The notes: generated by a model not told the origin, from the letters alone. 64,000 nucleotides of DNA from Rhodobacterales bacterium 32-67-9 (GCA_002280515.1 NCEA01000003.1:177248-241247), one strand, 5' to 3'; shown: positions 18,128 to 28,325, counted from the stretch's first letter. Numbers and translations are program-made.

Positions 18128-18149
18128 CCCGGCGCCCTTTGGCGCCGGG
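18128..18149 (+). terminator. Intercistronic stem-loop after ydcS
   Basis: CCCGGCGCC - CTTT - GGCGCCGGG, a perfect 9-bp stem without a T-run, between the binding-protein gene and the ATPase gene. Such hairpins commonly stabilise the 3' end of binding-protein mRNA or attenuate transcription, so that the binding protein is made in excess over the membrane subunits. Confidence 0.6.
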
Positions 18150-18199
18150 ACCGGACTGTTTTGCCCTCGGCCCCGAGGCGGGGGAACGGGGAAGATTTA

Positions 18200-19261
18200 A
18201 TGAACGCAGCCGTCGAATTCCAGTCCGTCTCGCGGCATTACGGGCCGGTGCGGGCCGTGGACGCGGTCGATCTCGTCATCGAGGAGGGATCGTTCTTCGC
18301 CATGCTCGGGCCCTCCGGCTCCGGCAAGACCACCTGCCTCAGGCTGATCTCGGGGTTCGAGAAACCGACCGCCGGGATCGTCCGCATCTTCGGCGAGGAC
18401 ATGGGCGAGGTGCCGCCCAACCGGCGCCATGTGAACACGGTCTTTCAGGACTACGCGCTGTTCCCGCACATGTCGGTGCGCGACAATGTCGCTTACGGGC
18501 TGATGGTCGCGGGGGTCGGCCGCCAAGCCCGCCACGCGCGGGCCGAAGAGATGCTGGCGCTGGTCAAGCTCGACGGGTTCGGCGACCGCAAGCCTGCGCA
18601 ACTGTCCGGCGGCCAACGGCAGCGCGTCGCGTTGGCGCGGGCACTGGTGAACGAGCCGAGGGTGCTCTTGCTCGACGAGCCTTTGGGGGCGCTTGACCTC
18701 AAGCTCCGTGAGGCGATGCAGGACGAGTTGAAGTCCTTGCAGCAGCGGCTTGGAATCACGTTCGTTTTCGTCACCCATGATCAGGGCGAGGCGCTGAGCA
18801 TGGCCGACCGCGTGGCGGTCTTCAACGAGGGGCGCGTGGCGCAGGTCGGCACACCGGCCGAGATCTATGAGCGGCCCGCGACCCGCTTCGTCGCGGATTT
18901 CGTCGGCTCCTCGAACGTGCTGCCGCCGGACCTGACCGCCGCCGTCGGCGGGCCGCGCGCCTGGGCCAGCCTCAGGCCAGAGGCGATCGCGATCGCCCCG
19001 GCCGGACGGCTGGGCGGCGTCGTCACCGGGGCGCGCTATCTTGGTGCCGGCACGCGGCTCAGCGTGCGGGCCGGGGCGCTGCCCGCGTCCAATGGTCATC
19101 GGACCGATGGCGGACCAACGGACGCCCCGAGGTATTTGGAGCAAGGTGAAAGCGAGATCGCGGTTCTGGTTCCCGCGGGCGTCGCGGTGCCGGAGATCGG
19201 GGCCGAGGTCGGGCTCGACTGGGAGGCGGCGGCGCTTCATGTGATGGAGGGCGAGGCGTGA
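18200..19261 (+). CDS. ydcT: Polyamine-type ABC importer ATP-binding protein (YdcT/PotA-like)
   Basis: 353 aa. Walker [11 protein letters not shown]-loop [11 protein letters not shown], signature [10 protein letters not shown], Walker [13 protein letters not shown] and switch HDQGEA, then the PotA-type C-terminal OB/TOBE region ([11 protein letters not shown]). ATG 18200 is chosen because the homology starts there; the TGA overlaps the GTG start of the next gene. The C-terminal domain contains an in-frame stretch of about 20 residues, roughly 300 to 325 ([10 protein letters not shown]...[10 protein letters not shown]), encoded by a copy of the window's interspersed repeat. It makes the protein longer than its usual 335-340 aa relatives and may be a tolerated insertion in a surface loop. 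Confidence 0.88.
   Translation: MNAAVEFQSVSRHYGPVRAVDAVDLVIEEGSFFAMLGPSGSGKTTCLRLISGFEKPTAGIVRIFGEDMGEVPPNRRHVNTVFQDYALFPHMSVRDNVAYGLMVAGVGRQARHARAEEMLALVKLDGFGDRKPAQLSGGQRQRVALARALVNEPRVLLLDEPLGALDLKLREAMQDELKSLQQRLGITFVFVTHDQGEALSMADRVAVFNEGRVAQVGTPAEIYERPATRFVADFVGSSNVLPPDLTAAVGGPRAWASLRPEAIAIAPAGRLGGVVTGARYLGAGTRLSVRAGALPASNGHRTDGGPTDAPRYLEQGESEIAVLVPAGVAVPEIGAEVGLDWEAAALHVMEGEA
19127..19150 (+). repeat. Interspersed repeat copy 3, inside the ydcT-like coding sequence
   Basis: CCGAGGTATTT, then four bases and GCAAGGTGAAAG, matching the intergenic repeats at 4204 and 10681. Here it is read through in frame within the ATPase C-terminal domain. Confidence 0.6.
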
Positions 19262-20193
19262 GCGGGGCCGCGCATCCGGCGCGCGGGGCGGGCGACCGGT
19301 TGACGGCGGTCTTCTGGAGCCGGCCGAAGCTCCTGACCCTGCTTCTGCTGTTGCCGCCGCTTCTCTGGCTTGGCGTGGTCTATATCGGATCTCTGGTGGC
19401 GCTGCTGATCCAGAGCTTCTATTCGATCGACGAGTTCTCCGGCCTCGTGGTTCCGGAGTTCACCCTCAAGACCTATGGCGAGCTGCTGATCCCGTCGAAT
19501 GCCGATGTCATCCTGCGCACAGTGGCGATGGCGGCGGCGGTGACGCTGGCCGCCGTCGTCGTGGCCTTTCCGGTCGCCTTCTTTGCCGCGCGCTATGCCA
19601 AAGGACGCTGGAAGGCGGTCTTCTACCTCGGCATCATGCTGCCCCTTTGGTCGAGCTACCTCGTCAAGGTCTACGCCTGGAAACTGATCCTCGCCAAGGA
19701 GGGGATCATCACCTGGGCGGCCGAGGGCATCGGCGCGGGGAATGTCCTGAACGCGGTCCTCGCCATTCCGGTGATCGGCGGCAATTCGCTTTCCACAAGC
19801 TATATCGGCACCTTCCTCGTCTTTCTTTATGTGTGGCTGCCATACATGATCCTGCCGATGCAGGCGGCGCTGGAGCGGGTGCCGACCTCGATGCTGGAGG
19901 CATCGGCCGATCTTGGCGCCGGCGGCTGGCGCACCTTCCGGAGCGTGATCCTGCCGCTCGCGGCGCCGGGGGTGATCGCGGGGTCGATCTTCACCTTCTC
20001 GCTGACGCTTGGCGACTACATCATTCCGCAGATCGTCGGATCAAGCCGGTTCTTCCTCGGCCAGGCGGTCTATTCGCTGCAAGGCACGGCGGGCAATATC
20101 CCGCTCGCGGCGGCCTTCGCGGTCGTGCCCATCGCCATCATGCTGGTCTACCTGACCGTCGCGCGGAAGATGGGGGCCTTCGATGCGATCTGA
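19258..20193 (+). CDS. ydcU: ABC importer permease (YdcU/PotB-like)
   Basis: 311 aa with about six membrane helices and the EAA loop [22 protein letters not shown], which contacts the ATPase. The GTG start at 19258 overlaps the TGA of the ATPase gene, and its own stop overlaps the next permease by 11 bp, indicating coupled translation. With YdcV it forms the heterodimeric channel. Confidence 0.87.
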   Translation: MSGAAHPARGAGDRLTAVFWSRPKLLTLLLLLPPLLWLGVVYIGSLVALLIQSFYSIDEFSGLVVPEFTLKTYGELLIPSNADVILRTVAMAAAVTLAAVVVAFPVAFFAARYAKGRWKAVFYLGIMLPLWSSYLVKVYAWKLILAKEGIITWAAEGIGAGNVLNAVLAIPVIGGNSLSTSYIGTFLVFLYVWLPYMILPMQAALERVPTSMLEASADLGAGGWRTFRSVILPLAAPGVIAGSIFTFSLTLGDYIIPQIVGSSRFFLGQAVYSLQGTAGNIPLAAAFAVVPIAIMLVYLTVARKMGAFDAI

Positions 20194-20992
20194 CGCGCGC
20201 GCGCCCCTCGGCCTCACCATCGGCGCCATTCTGGGGCTGGCCTTCCTGCACCTGCCGATCCTCCTGATCTTTCTCTACGCCTTCACCACCGAGGACCGCA
20301 GCTATCAGTTCCCGCCGCCGGGGCTGACGACGAAATGGTTCGCCGTCGCCTGGAACCGCGCCGATATCTGGCCGCCGCTTTACCTTTCGCTGCGCGTCGC
20401 GGCGATTTCCTCGGCGGTGGCGCTGGTGCTGGGTACGCTTTGTGCCGCGGCGATGGCGCGGGCGAAGTTCTTCGGGCGTGACACCGTCTCGCTTCTCGTG
20501 GTGCTGCCCATCGCGCTTCCGGGCATCATCACCGGCATGTCGCTGCGCTCGGCCTTTGCCATCGGCGACATCCCGTTTTCCACCTTCACCATCGTTCTCG
20601 GCCACGCGACCTTCTGCATCGTCATCGTCTACAACAACGCGGTTGCCCGGTTCCGCCGGCTCGGCGCCTCGATGCTCGAGGCTTCGGCCGATCTCGGGGC
20701 GAACTCGTTCCAGACCTTCTGGCATGTGATCCTGCCCAATCTCGGCTCGGCGCTGCTGGCGGGCGGGATGCTGGCCTTCGCGCTTTCCTTCGACGAGGTG
20801 ATCGTCACGACCTTCACGGCGGGCCAGCAGTCGACCCTGCCGATCTGGATGCTGAACGAGCTTGTGCGGCCGCGTCAGAGGCCGGTGACCAACGTGGTGG
20901 CGATCGTCGTCTTCGTGGCGACGTTCCTGCCGATTCTTGCAGCCTATTACCTGACGCGGGGCGGCGAAGAGACCGCCGGCGGCGGCAAATGA
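20183..20992 (+). CDS. ydcV: ABC importer permease (YdcV/PotC-like)
   Basis: 269 aa, about six membrane helices and an EAA loop [23 protein letters not shown]. Second half of the YdcUV channel. The start ATG lies 8 bp upstream of the ydcU stop. It is followed 13 bp later by the aldehyde dehydrogenase gene. Confidence 0.87.
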   Translation: MRSDARAPLGLTIGAILGLAFLHLPILLIFLYAFTTEDRSYQFPPPGLTTKWFAVAWNRADIWPPLYLSLRVAAISSAVALVLGTLCAAAMARAKFFGRDTVSLLVVLPIALPGIITGMSLRSAFAIGDIPFSTFTIVLGHATFCIVIVYNNAVARFRRLGASMLEASADLGANSFQTFWHVILPNLGSALLAGGMLAFALSFDEVIVTTFTAGQQSTLPIWMLNELVRPRQRPVTNVVAIVVFVATFLPILAAYYLTRGGEETAGGGK

Positions 20993-21005
20993 AAGGGAGA
21001 GCCCG

Positions 21006-22445
21006 ATGACCATCCAGTTCGACACCGGCCTGCTGATCGGCGGCGCCTTCGAGCCCGGGCAGGAACCCGGCGAAACGGTGCTGAACCCGCGCACGGGCGC
21101 CGTGATCCTCGATCTGGCCGAGGCCTCGACCGATCAGGTGGACCGGGCCGTTGCCGCGGCGCGCGCCGCCTTCGACGGATGGTCGCGGACGACGCCGGGG
21201 GAACGGTCGGCCGCACTTCTGGCCATCGCCGACCGGATCGAGACGGAGGCGGACGGATTTGCCGCCCTCGAGGCGCTGAACTGCGGCAAGCCGATCAACG
21301 CGGCGCGGGGCGACGAGATCCCGGCCGTCGTCGATTGCTTCCGCTTCTTCGCCGGTGCCGTGCGCTGCCAGACGGGCGCAATTGCGGGAGAATATCTGGA
21401 GGGCCACACCTCGATGATCCGGCGTGACGCGATCGGGGTCGTCGCCTCGATCGCGCCGTGGAACTATCCCTTGATGATGATGGCGTGGAAGCTCGCCCCC
21501 GCCATCGGCGGCGGCAATACCGTCATCTTCAAGCCTTCCGAACAGACGCCTCTGACGGCGCTGAAGCTGGCCCGCATCCTCGCCGACGTGCTGCCCGCGG
21601 GGGTCGTCAACGTGTTGCCGGGGCGGGGCGAGACGGTGGGCAACTACCTGGTCAACCATCGCGGCATCGACATGATCTCGATCACCGGCGATGTGGCGAC
21701 GGGCCGCAAGATGCTCGATGCGGCGGCGAAGACCGTGAAGCGGACGCATCTGGAGCTTGGTGGCAAGGCGCCGGTCGTGGTCTTCGACGACGCCGATCTT
21801 TCCGAGGTGGTCGAGGGGGTGAGGGCCTTTGGCTACTACAACGCCGGACAGGACTGCACCGCGGCCTGCCGGATCTACGCGGGCCGGAAGATCTATGACA
21901 ACCTCGTGGCCGACCTGACCGCCGCCGTCGCCACGATCCGGCTTGGCAACGAGGACGACGCGACGAACGAGATCGGCCCCTTGATCTCGCTCCGCCAGCG
22001 CGACCGGGTGGCAAGCTTTGTCGAGCGGGCGCGTGAACAGGGCCACATCAGCGTCACCACGGGCGGCGAGGTGATGGGCGACGGCGGCTTCTACTACCGG
22101 CCGACGGTGATCGCCGGCGCCCGGCAGTCCGACGAGATCGTGCGGCGCGAGGTCTTCGGGCCGGTCGTCTCGGTCACGCCGTTCTCGGACGTGGACGAGG
22201 CGGTGGGCTGGGCCAATGACAGCGACTATGGCCTCGCGTCGTCAGTCTGGACGAAGGATGTCGGCCGGGCGATGGCGACGGCGGCAAGGCTCCGCTACGG
22301 CTGCACCTGGATCAACACGCATTTCATGCTGGTCAACGAGATGCCGCACGGCGGCCTGAAGCAGTCGGGCTACGGCAAGGACATGTCGGCCTATGCGCTT
22401 GAGGATTACACCGTCGTGCGTCACGTCATGGTCAAGCACAGCTGA
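21006..22445 (+). CDS. patD: Gamma-aminobutyraldehyde dehydrogenase (PatD/YdcW-like)
   Basis: 479-aa NAD-dependent aldehyde dehydrogenase. Landmarks are [18 protein letters not shown], the proton-relay glutamate in LELGGKAPV and the catalytic cysteine in [11 protein letters not shown] (about C284). The linked YdcSTUV-like importer and the family resemblance point to oxidation of 4-aminobutanal from putrescine breakdown to GABA. Betaine-aldehyde-type activity is the main alternative. GGGAG lies just upstream of ATG 21006. The operon ends 3 bp before the convergent chelatase gene, with no obvious terminator between. Confidence 0.85.
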   Translation: MTIQFDTGLLIGGAFEPGQEPGETVLNPRTGAVILDLAEASTDQVDRAVAAARAAFDGWSRTTPGERSAALLAIADRIETEADGFAALEALNCGKPINAARGDEIPAVVDCFRFFAGAVRCQTGAIAGEYLEGHTSMIRRDAIGVVASIAPWNYPLMMMAWKLAPAIGGGNTVIFKPSEQTPLTALKLARILADVLPAGVVNVLPGRGETVGNYLVNHRGIDMISITGDVATGRKMLDAAAKTVKRTHLELGGKAPVVVFDDADLSEVVEGVRAFGYYNAGQDCTAACRIYAGRKIYDNLVADLTAAVATIRLGNEDDATNEIGPLISLRQRDRVASFVERAREQGHISVTTGGEVMGDGGFYYRPTVIAGARQSDEIVRREVFGPVVSVTPFSDVDEAVGWANDSDYGLASSVWTKDVGRAMATAARLRYGCTWINTHFMLVNEMPHGGLKQSGYGKDMSAYALEDYTVVRHVMVKHS

Positions 22446-22448
22446 GGC

Positions 22449-23144
22449 TCAGGCCGTCGCGATGGCCTCGGCGATGAGCCGGGGTACGCGGGCGTCGGTG
22501 CCGAGCGGCGGCAGGGTGACGCCCTGAAACCCGGCTGCATGCAGGGCGGCCGGGATATCGTCCTCGACATGACCCCAGCGGGCGACGAAGAGCGGCAGGC
22601 AGAGGGCGCGGGCGCCCGTGCCTTCGGCCACCTCGACGAGTTCGGGCGCCTCCTCGATGAAGCCGAGGCGGCAGTCGGAGAAACCGAGCCGGGCGGTTAT
22701 GGCGGCTTGCAGCGCGCGCGCGGCGGCGGACGGATGCGGGCTCCGCCCCGACCCGTGCGCCGCGAGGACGAGCGTCGTCTGGTCCGGCTGCCAGCCGTGG
22801 ACTGCAAGCGCGTCGGAAAGGATGGTCGCGGCGAGCGCGGCGGTGCCGGGCAAGAGGCCGAAGGGTGTGACGACCCGCGCCTCAGGCGCGCCGGCCTCGG
22901 CCAATCGGCGCGGCAGCAGCGTTCGGATGAACCAGCCGTCGGCCATGAAGAACGGAAAGATCAGCGGGTTTTCAATGGATTGAAGCGCGATCCTCAAGCT
23001 CTCCGGCGCGGCGAGGGTGGCCGAGGCGATCCGCCAGCCGGGAAGCTGCCCGGCGACCTCGCGCGCGAGGGCGGCCATCTCGGCCTCCGGCGGATGAGGG
23101 TCGGAGGGTTGCCCGTGGGCAACGATGAGGGCGCATCTGGTCAT
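22449..23144 (-). CDS. CbiX/SirB-family sirohydrochlorin chelatase-like protein
   Basis: About 231 aa with two tandem chelatase half-domains, each starting with an AHG motif (ALIVAHGQPSDPH and LVLAAHGSGRSPH). Members insert cobalt, nickel or iron into sirohydrochlorin. The usual catalytic His positions are present in the AHG motifs, but I cannot predict the metal. ATG at 23144 is preferred over a TTG at 23153. It lies downstream of modABC on the same strand with a 35-bp gap, so it may be co-transcribed; a link with molybdate is not evident. Confidence 0.7.
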   Translation of the reverse strand: MTRCALIVAHGQPSDPHPPEAEMAALAREVAGQLPGWRIASATLAAPESLRIALQSIENPLIFPFFMADGWFIRTLLPRRLAEAGAPEARVVTPFGLLPGTAALAATILSDALAVHGWQPDQTTLVLAAHGSGRSPHPSAAARALQAAITARLGFSDCRLGFIEEAPELVEVAEGTGARALCLPLFVARWGHVEDDIPAALHAAGFQGVTLPPLGTDARVPRLIAEAIATA

Positions 23145-23179
23145 GCGGGGCAACCTAGCGGAACGGCGGGCGAAGGCAA

Positions 23180-24241
23180 TCAGTCCCGTGCCAGCGCCAC
23201 CGACTTCAGGATCGCATGGCAGGGCACACCCGGCTCAAGGCCGAGTGCGGCCGCCGACCGGCGGGTGATCCGCGCGCGCAAGCCGGTGCCGCCGCAATCG
23301 AGGGCGACATCGGCGGAGGCCGGGCCGGCGTCGGTGATGGAACTGACCACCGCCGGCAGGATGTTCAGCGCGCTCAGCCCCTCGGGCCGCTCGCGGGATA
23401 GCAGCACGTCGCGGGCCCGGACAAAAAGCCGGACACGGGCGCCTGCGGCGCCGAGCCGCTGGGTCGTCAGGATCGTGCCGCCGGGAAAGTCGAGGGCGCA
23501 AAGCCCGTCCTCGGTGATGCCGCTGACGGTCGCGGCGATCAGGCTGCCCGGCTCTTCCCCGCCGAGACCAGGGGCAAGGACGGGGTCGCCGAGGATGTCC
23601 GTGGTCGGGCCGAAGCCGGTAATCCGGCCTCCGGCAAGGGTCAGCATATGGCCGGCGAGCCGCGCGACCTCCGACTGCACATGGCTGACATAGAGGATCG
23701 GAACCTTCGCTTCGTCCCGCAACTCCTCGATATACGGGAATATTTCAAGCCGGCGTGCGTGATCGAGGGCGGAGAGCGGTTCATCCATCAGAATGAGGCG
23801 CGGCGCGGTGAGGAGCGCGCGGGCCAAGGCGACGCGCTGCGCCTCGCCGCCCGACAGGGTGTCCGTCCGGCGCCCGGAAAGCGGGGACAGCCCGAAGCGG
23901 TCGATCATCGCCGGCACCGCCTGCACCTGGCCGGCGCGCCGGGCCGCGTAGGCGAGGTTGCCGCGCACGTCGAGATGACGGAAGAGGCGCGGGTCCTGGA
24001 ACACGGTGGCGATGCGGCGGCGGTGCGGCGGCACGAAGCGCCGCCCGTCCTCCCAGACCTCGTCGCCAAAGGCGACCCGGCCGGCGCCGTGCTCGAACCC
24101 GGCGATCACCCGCAGGAGCGTGCTTTTGCCCGCGCCGCTCGGCCCGAAGAGGGCAGTGAGGCCGGAGAGCGGAATCCTGCGGTCGATTTCCAGTTTGAAA
24201 TCGGAGAGCTGGACCGCGATATCGAGATCGATCGTGGTCAT
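23180..24241 (-). CDS. modC: Molybdate ABC importer ATP-binding protein
   Basis: 353 aa. ATPase domain with Walker A FGPSGAGKST, Q-loop VFQDPRLFRH, signature LSGGEAQRVA and Walker B LILMDEPLSALD. A C-terminal mop/TOBE domain (residues about 290-353, containing LSALNILPAVV) binds molybdate and can give feedback control of import. The start ATG overlaps the modB stop by ATGA. A longer open frame extends upstream across modB, but it is a shadow. Confidence 0.93.
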   Translation of the reverse strand: MTTIDLDIAVQLSDFKLEIDRRIPLSGLTALFGPSGAGKSTLLRVIAGFEHGAGRVAFGDEVWEDGRRFVPPHRRRIATVFQDPRLFRHLDVRGNLAYAARRAGQVQAVPAMIDRFGLSPLSGRRTDTLSGGEAQRVALARALLTAPRLILMDEPLSALDHARRLEIFPYIEELRDEAKVPILYVSHVQSEVARLAGHMLTLAGGRITGFGPTTDILGDPVLAPGLGGEEPGSLIAATVSGITEDGLCALDFPGGTILTTQRLGAAGARVRLFVRARDVLLSRERPEGLSALNILPAVVSSITDAGPASADVALDCGGTGLRARITRRSAAALGLEPGVPCHAILKSVALARD

Positions 24242-24918
24242 CCGAGGCCCCGCATCCGGCCACGGCCGTTGACCGTGTAGAGCGCGAGAAGGATCGCGAA
24301 GGAGAGGCCGAGGAGGAGCCCCGACAAGAGATGTGCGGTGGTGTAGTCGAGAGTCTCGACCTCCTCGTAGATCGCGATGGAAATGACCCGCGTCTCGCCG
24401 GGGATGTTGCCGCCGACCATCAGCACGACGCCGAATTCGCCGAGCGTATGCGCGAAGGTCAGGATCGCGGCCGTCAGGTAGCCGCGCATGGAAAGTGGGG
24501 CGGCAACCGTCAGGAAGGCGTCCAGCGGCCCGGCCCCGACGCTCGCCGCCGCCTCCAGCGGCGCCCGGCCGAGCGAGGTGAAGGCGGCCTGAAGCGGCTG
24601 CACCGTGAACGGCAGCGAGTAGAAGAGCGAGGCGACGACGAGGCCGGCGAAGGAGAAGGTGAGCGTGCCGCCCGTCAGCGACATCCAGAACCCGCCGAGC
24701 GGCGCGGTCGGGTTGAAGGCGAGCAGGAGGTAGAAGCCGAGCACCGTCGGCGGCAGCACGAGCGGCAGGGCGGTCACCGCTTCGACGGCCGGGGCAATCC
24801 GCGACCGGGTGCGCGCCAGCCACCAGGCCAGCGGTGTGCCGAGCACCAGCAGCAGAGCCGTCACGGTTGCGGCGAGCTTCAGCGTCAGCCAGAGCGGGGC
24901 GAGGTCGGCAAGGGTCAT
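24238..24918 (-). CDS. modB: Molybdate ABC importer permease
   Basis: 226 aa with five to six membrane spans and the EAA loop LEAAASVGAGPLDAFLTVAAPL. The motif HTLGEFGVVLMVGGNIPGET is diagnostic of ModB-type permeases. Overlaps modA and modC by four bases each, so modABC is one translationally coupled unit. Confidence 0.93.
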   Translation of the reverse strand: MTLADLAPLWLTLKLAATVTALLLVLGTPLAWWLARTRSRIAPAVEAVTALPLVLPPTVLGFYLLLAFNPTAPLGGFWMSLTGGTLTFSFAGLVVASLFYSLPFTVQPLQAAFTSLGRAPLEAAASVGAGPLDAFLTVAAPLSMRGYLTAAILTFAHTLGEFGVVLMVGGNIPGETRVISIAIYEEVETLDYTTAHLLSGLLLGLSFAILLALYTVNGRGRMRGLG

Positions 24919-25637
24919 GGCTGCGTCCCGTAGCCGAAGCGCCCGATCACGGCGATGGCCGCGTCGGAGCGCAGATAGGCGAGGAAGGCCGTCGCGGCGG
25001 GGTTGCCGGCGCCATGCGTCAGCAGCACCGCATCCTGCCGGATCGGATCGTGATGGTCCGCCGGCACGGTCCAGCCCCGGCCGTCGGTCACCGCAGAGGC
25101 CGCGACGAAGCCAAGCTCCGCCGCGCGCGAAGCGACGAGCGCATAGGCCTGGCCGATGTTCTCGCCGGTGACGAGCCTGTCGGAGATGTCCTGAAGATGC
25201 ATGAACGCGATGGTCTGTGCGGCGGCCTTGCCGTAGGGGGCGATGTCGGGATTGGCGATGGCCACATGGCGCGCGGCCCGAAGCGCCGCCGCCGGATCGC
25301 CGAGGTCGAGGCCCGGATCGGCGGACCAGAGGACGAGCCGGCCGACCGCATAGGTGAAAATGCTGCCGCCGTCCGCGAACCCCTCCCTCACCAGCCGTTC
25401 CGGCGTTGCGGCGTCTGCGGCAAGGAAGACGTCGAACGGCGCGCCGGCCGCGATCTGCGCCGCAAGCTTGCCGGTGGCGGCGGCGCTGATCTCGGCCCGG
25501 TGTCCGGTTTCGGCCGCGAACCCCTCGGCCAGTGCCTCCGCCACGGGGCGAAAATTGGTGGCCACGGCGACCAGCACGGTGTCGGCCCGCGCTGCGCCCG
25601 CGAGGACGAGGAAGATGGCGGCAAGAACACAGCGCAA
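24915..25637 (-). CDS. modA: Molybdate ABC importer periplasmic binding protein
   Basis: 240 aa with a short signal peptide (LVLAGAARA-DT). ModA fold: VAVATNFRPVAEALA, SAAATGKLAAQI, GAPFDVFLAADAATPERL. Start taken as TTG 25637, six bases after GGGAG; no ATG fits the signal peptide better. Transcription would start within the region containing the Mo-box at 25648-25671, directly upstream of this start, consistent with ModE repression when molybdate is plentiful. Confidence 0.92.
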   Translation of the reverse strand: MRCVLAAIFLVLAGAARADTVLVAVATNFRPVAEALAEGFAAETGHRAEISAAATGKLAAQIAAGAPFDVFLAADAATPERLVREGFADGGSIFTYAVGRLVLWSADPGLDLGDPAAALRAARHVAIANPDIAPYGKAAAQTIAFMHLQDISDRLVTGENIGQAYALVASRAAELGFVAASAVTDGRGWTVPADHHDPIRQDAVLLTHGAGNPAATAFLAYLRSDAAIAVIGRFGYGTQP

Positions 25638-25647
25638 GATGGACTCC

Positions 25648-25671
25648 CGTTATGGTCGGTCGGAGATAACG
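25648..25671. promoter_or_regulatory. Mo-box (ModE operator) 1
   Basis: CGTTAT - 12 nt - ATAACG, a perfect dyad with exactly the arms and spacing of the E. coli modA ModE operator. It is 10 bp upstream of the modA start codon. Confidence 0.9.
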
Positions 25672-25693
25672 GCAGCTTTCGCCCTGAGGCAAG

Positions 25694-25717
25694 CGTTATT
25701 TCCGGTCGGGAATAACG
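25694..25717. promoter_or_regulatory. Mo-box (ModE operator) 2, overlapping the modE 3' end
   Basis: Second perfect CGTTAT - 12 nt - ATAACG dyad, 46 bp (about 4.4 turns) from Mo-box 1. It overlaps the stop codon and last seven codons of modE, so the operator is also protein-coding sequence. Confidence 0.88.
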
Positions 25718-26067
25718 GAAAGACCGGCCAGCGCCGCGATTTCCTCCGCAAGGGCCGCGTCCGCCTTGGCCTGCATCGCCCGGTAGAGCGCGAGCACGGT
25801 CTGCCCGGTCTCGGTCAGTTCGGCACCGCCATGTCCGGCGCCGCCACGGGTGGCGCTGACCAGGGGCGCGCGGAACATCGCGTTAAGCACCTCGACAAGG
25901 CCCCAGGCGCGCTTGTAGCTCATCCCCATGCGCTTGCCGGCGGCCGAGATCGAGCCGGTCTCGGCGATCCCGGCAAGCAGGTCGGCCTTGCCCGGCCCGA
26001 GCCAGTCGCCGCCGTCGACGACGAGGCGGAGCTTGAGGCCGGGTCCGGAGTTTGGCACTCGCGTCAT
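25696..26067 (-). CDS. modE: ModE-type molybdate-responsive regulator, DNA-binding domain only
   Basis: 123 aa. The ModE/LysR-like winged helix is clear: LLAGIAETGSISAAGKRMGM, SYKRAWGLVEVLN, GGAGHGGAELTETG. The di-mop (TOBE) molybdate-binding half of full ModE (about 260 aa) is absent, so ligand sensing must come from elsewhere, perhaps ModC or direct dimer effects. It lies immediately upstream of modABC on the same strand, separated by two exact Mo-boxes. ATG 26067 is chosen because the family match starts there; a longer upstream extension has no homology features. Confidence 0.85.
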   Translation of the reverse strand: MTRVPNSGPGLKLRLVVDGGDWLGPGKADLLAGIAETGSISAAGKRMGMSYKRAWGLVEVLNAMFRAPLVSATRGGAGHGGAELTETGQTVLALYRAMQAKADAALAEEIAALAGLSVIPDRK

Positions 26068-26289
26068 ACTGCTTTCGAATCCCACTGCGCTGCGCCATCG
26101 TAGGGGGCCGTGCCCGACAGGAAAAGGCGGGTGAATCCGCCTCCGAAGCCTGCGGTCGCGGCCCCGCATGCCGGGCCTCGCGTAGCGTCCCGGACCAGAC
26201 CGGCCCTTGCAGCCCCCGGTGCGCGACACTAAGACAAGGGTAAGGTTCTGTGCATAAGCATTTCACCCGGGAACAGCGACAGGCGGACG

Positions 26290-26922
26290 ATGATGAAAGA
26301 CCCTTATGATCTCTACATGAACACCCTCGTGCCGATGGTGGTCGAACAGACCTCTCGCGGGGAGCGGGCCTATGACATCTATTCGCGCCTCCTGAAGGAG
26401 CGGATCATCTTCCTTTCCGGCCCCGTCCATGACGGCATGTCGACGCTGATCTGCGCCCAGCTTCTGTTCCTCGAGGCGGAGAATCCGTCGAAGGAAATCG
26501 CGATGTACATCAACTCGCCCGGCGGCGTGGTGACCTCGGGTCTCTCGATCTACGATACGATGCAGTACATCCGGCCGAAGGTCTCGACCCTCGTCATCGG
26601 CCAGGCGGCATCGATGGGCTCGCTCCTCTTGACGGCGGGCGAGAAGGGGATGCGTTTCAGCCTGCCCAACAGCCGGATCATGGTGCACCAGCCCTCGGGC
26701 GGCTACCAGGGCCAGGCGACGGACATCATGATCCACGCGCAGGAAACCCAGAAGCTCAAGGACCGGCTGAACGACATCTACCACAAACACACCGGCCAGC
26801 CGGTCAAGAAGGTCGAAGCGGCGCTGGAGCGCGACAACTTCATGTCGCCCGAGGATGCCAAGGACTGGGGCCTGATCGACGAGATTCTCGCCGCCCGCCC
26901 CGGTGAAGACGCGAAGAAGTGA
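26290..26922 (+). CDS. clpP: ATP-dependent Clp protease proteolytic subunit
   Basis: 210-aa serine peptidase subunit that forms tetradecameric barrels with ClpX/ClpA. Catalytic Ser in GQAASMGS (S108) and His in MVHQPSGG (H133); Asp follows in the DIMIHAQE-to-LND region. The standard ClpP N-terminus ([20 protein letters not shown]) fixes the start at ATG 26290 or the adjacent ATG 26293. It is divergent from modE across 222 bp in which I recognise no specific site, and is followed by clpX after 134 bp. Confidence 0.97.
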   Translation: MMKDPYDLYMNTLVPMVVEQTSRGERAYDIYSRLLKERIIFLSGPVHDGMSTLICAQLLFLEAENPSKEIAMYINSPGGVVTSGLSIYDTMQYIRPKVSTLVIGQAASMGSLLLTAGEKGMRFSLPNSRIMVHQPSGGYQGQATDIMIHAQETQKLKDRLNDIYHKHTGQPVKKVEAALERDNFMSPEDAKDWGLIDEILAARPGEDAKK

Positions 26923-27056
26923 CCCGGCCGACCCCTATCCGGGATGCGGGGTAGGGTATTTTGGCATTGTGGTGACATGGTGGCTGCCCTAATCTTGTCG
27001 AAAAGGGCAGTCACAAAGATGATGAACGATTTGCGAACAGGCCGCAGAGGGTGACG

Positions 27057-28325
27057 ATGGCGAACAATTCTGGCAGCGACAGCAAGAACACGCTCTACTG
27101 CTCTTTCTGCGGAAAGTCGCAGCATGAGGTGCGCAAGCTGATCGCCGGCCCGACGGTCTTCATCTGCGATGAATGCGTCGAGCTTTGCATGGACATCATC
27201 CGCGAGGAGACGAAGTCCACCGGCCTCAAATCCACCGACGGCGTGCCCACGCCGCGCGACATCTGCAAGGTGCTCGATGACTATGTCATCGGCCAGGTGC
27301 ATGCCAAGCGGGTGCTGTCGGTCGCGGTTCACAACCATTACAAACGCCTGAACCACGCCTCGAAATCTGCCGAGATCGAGCTGGCGAAGTCGAACATCCT
27401 GCTGATCGGCCCCACCGGCTGCGGCAAGACGCTTCTGGCGCAGACGCTGGCGCGGATTCTCGACGTGCCCTTCACCATGGCCGATGCGACGACGCTGACG
27501 GAGGCCGGCTATGTCGGTGAGGATGTCGAGAACATCATCCTGAAGCTCCTGCAGGCCTCGGAATACAATGTCGAGCGCGCCCAGCGCGGCATCGTCTATA
27601 TCGACGAGGTCGACAAGATCACCCGGAAGTCCGACAACCCCTCGATCACCCGCGACGTGAGCGGGGAGGGCGTGCAGCAGGCGCTTCTGAAAATCATGGA
27701 AGGCACCGTGGCCTCCGTGCCGCCACAAGGCGGTCGCAAGCATCCGCAGCAGGAATTCCTGCAGGTGGACACGACCAATATTCTCTTCATCTGCGGCGGC
27801 GCCTTCGCAGGTCTGGAAAAGATCATCGCGATGCGCGGCAAGGGCAGCGCCATCGGCTTCGGCGCCGAGGTCAAGGACCCGGACGCGCGCGGCGTCGGCG
27901 AGCTTTTCACCGAGCTGGAGCCCGAGGACCTCTTGAAATTCGGCCTGATCCCGGAATTCGTCGGCCGCCTGCCGGTGATCGCGACGCTCACCGATCTCGA
28001 CGAGGACGCGCTGGTCACGATCCTGACCGAGCCGAAGAACGCGCTCGTGAAGCAGTATCAGCGGCTTTTCGACATCGAGGGCGTGAAGCTGACCTTCACC
28101 ACCGACGCGCTGACCGCCATCGCCAAGCGCGCGATCAAGCGCAAGACCGGCGCGCGGGGGCTCAGGTCGATCATGGAGGATATCCTCCTCGACACGATGT
28201 TCGAACTGCCGGGCATGACCTCGGTCGAAGAGGTCGTGGTCAACGAGGAAGCCGTGGATTCCGGCGCCAAACCGCTCCTGATCCACGCCGACACCAAGGC
28301 TGAAAAGGCCGCGACGGCGGGGTAA
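27057..28325 (+). CDS. clpX: ATP-dependent Clp protease ATPase subunit ClpX
   Basis: 422-aa AAA+ unfoldase. N-terminal C4 zinc finger (YCSFCGKSQ...[10 protein letters not shown]), Walker A GPTGCGKT, Walker [11 protein letters not shown], the ClpP-docking IGF loop in [12 protein letters not shown] and sensor-2 [13 protein letters not shown] 27057 follows GAGG by six bases; the in-frame GTG at 27051 is less likely. The 134-bp gap from clpP may hold its own promoter. Confidence 0.97.
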   Translation: MANNSGSDSKNTLYCSFCGKSQHEVRKLIAGPTVFICDECVELCMDIIREETKSTGLKSTDGVPTPRDICKVLDDYVIGQVHAKRVLSVAVHNHYKRLNHASKSAEIELAKSNILLIGPTGCGKTLLAQTLARILDVPFTMADATTLTEAGYVGEDVENIILKLLQASEYNVERAQRGIVYIDEVDKITRKSDNPSITRDVSGEGVQQALLKIMEGTVASVPPQGGRKHPQQEFLQVDTTNILFICGGAFAGLEKIIAMRGKGSAIGFGAEVKDPDARGVGELFTELEPEDLLKFGLIPEFVGRLPVIATLTDLDEDALVTILTEPKNALVKQYQRLFDIEGVKLTFTTDALTAIAKRAIKRKTGARGLRSIMEDILLDTMFELPGMTSVEEVVVNEEAVDSGAKPLLIHADTKAEKAATAG

